From assembly GCA_002413455.1 (NCBI GenBank), contig DHXA01000016.1, forward strand, positions 1 to 6,992: a stretch of 6,992 bases of DNA. The letters are read 5' to 3'. The notes under the pieces were generated by a model. That model did no database searches, was not told the DNA's origin, and was given only the letters and a program-made list of their open reading frames with translations. The DNA is from Rhodanobacter sp. UBA5168. GTDB lineage: Bacteria; Pseudomonadota; Gammaproteobacteria; Xanthomonadales; Rhodanobacteraceae. A program made the translations under genes and the position numbers. Of the stretch, positions 6,687 to 6,992 are shown in pieces (the stretch's first letter is position 1; each line of letters starts with the position of its first letter).

Positions 6687-6992
6687 TCAGCCCGCCTCGT
6701 AAAGCTCGATCGGCAAGCCATCGGGGTCGGCGAAAAAGGTGAAGCGCCTGCCGGTGTATTCGTCTACCCGGATCGGTTCGCAACTCACTCCGCGCTCGCC
6801 CAGCACGGCGACCGCCGCACCCATGTCTGGCACCGAAAAAGCCAGGTGACGCAGGCCCTGCGCTTCGGGTCTTGACGGTCGCGGTGGTGGATCGGGAAAG
6901 GAAAACAGCTCCAGCTGCACGCCGGGGCTCACCAGCAGATCGCATTTCCAGGAATCGCGCGCCTCGCGATAGACCTCATGCACGATCGGCAA
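6687..6992 (-). CDS. gloA2: VOC family protein, YaeR/GloA2-like (5' end outside window)
   Basis: The C-terminal 101 residues of a small metal-binding vicinal-oxygen-chelate (glyoxalase fold) protein. It closely resembles E. coli YaeR (GloA2): VYREARDSWK, ELFSFPDPPPRPSRPEA, GLRHLAFSV, IRVDEYTGRRFTFFADPDG and a C-terminal IELYE. Compared with YaeR of about 129 residues, roughly 30 N-terminal residues, including the first metal-ligand His, lie beyond the right edge; the codon at the edge is TTG (Leu) and not a credible start. Remaining putative metal ligands, numbered from the edge, are Glu28 (LELF), His49 (LRHLAF) and Glu96 (IELYE). Members are annotated as lactoylglutathione lyase-like, but methylglyoxal detoxification by this subfamily is not firmly established, so the function is given as family level only. 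It is followed by a GC-rich hairpin and then the MFS transporter on the same strand. Confidence 0.92.
   Translation of the reverse strand: MPIVHEVYREARDSWKCDLLVSPGVQLELFSFPDPPPRPSRPEAQGLRHLAFSVPDMGAAVAVLGERGVSCEPIRVDEYTGRRFTFFADPDGLPIELYEAG

Noticed and set aside
1..6992. A hidden defence system, phage remnant, CRISPR array or insertion sequence
   Set aside because: Every stretch is accounted for by conserved housekeeping or metabolic genes with short gaps; no direct repeats, integrase, transposase or target-site duplications are visible.

Overview
The window looks like chromosomal housekeeping DNA from a GC-rich gammaproteobacterium. The proteins resemble Xanthomonadales, probably the Rhodanobacteraceae/Xanthomonadaceae side. 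That placement is inferred from protein character and GC-rich codon use; no rRNA or other marker is present. Seven protein genes fill almost the whole window. I see no mobile element, CRISPR array, tRNA, rRNA or phage gene, and no gene-free stretch longer than about 170 bases.

Left block, minus strand (read right to left): orn (oligoribonuclease), folP (dihydropteroate synthase) and glmM (phosphoglucosamine mutase). The gaps are 41 and 63 bases, so they probably form one operon. folP-glmM is a classic pair, found downstream of ftsH in E. coli; here orn sits directly in front of it. The block joins clearance of tiny RNAs, folate synthesis and the step that commits sugar to UDP-GlcNAc for cell wall and LPS.

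Middle block, plus strand: sbcB (exodeoxyribonuclease I) starts back to back with orn across a 57-base region that must hold the regulatory signals for both. It is followed after 31 bases by a DUF2461 gene of unknown function. Two DEDDh 3'-5' exonucleases, one acting on the shortest RNAs and one on single-stranded DNA, are thus divergent neighbours.

Right block, minus strand: an MHS-type major facilitator transporter (proton-coupled metabolite symporter, substrate unknown) converges on the DUF2461 gene. The two stop codons share a single CTAG. After a 171-base gap comes the 3' part of a YaeR/GloA2-like VOC (glyoxalase-fold) protein whose beginning lies beyond the right edge. A perfect 10-bp GC-rich hairpin just past its stop is a candidate terminator.

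I found no convincing new biological system. The observations most worth checking are the divergent exonuclease pair, the DUF2461 gene next to sbcB, and a Pro-to-Val substitution in the folP signature DPGFGFGK.
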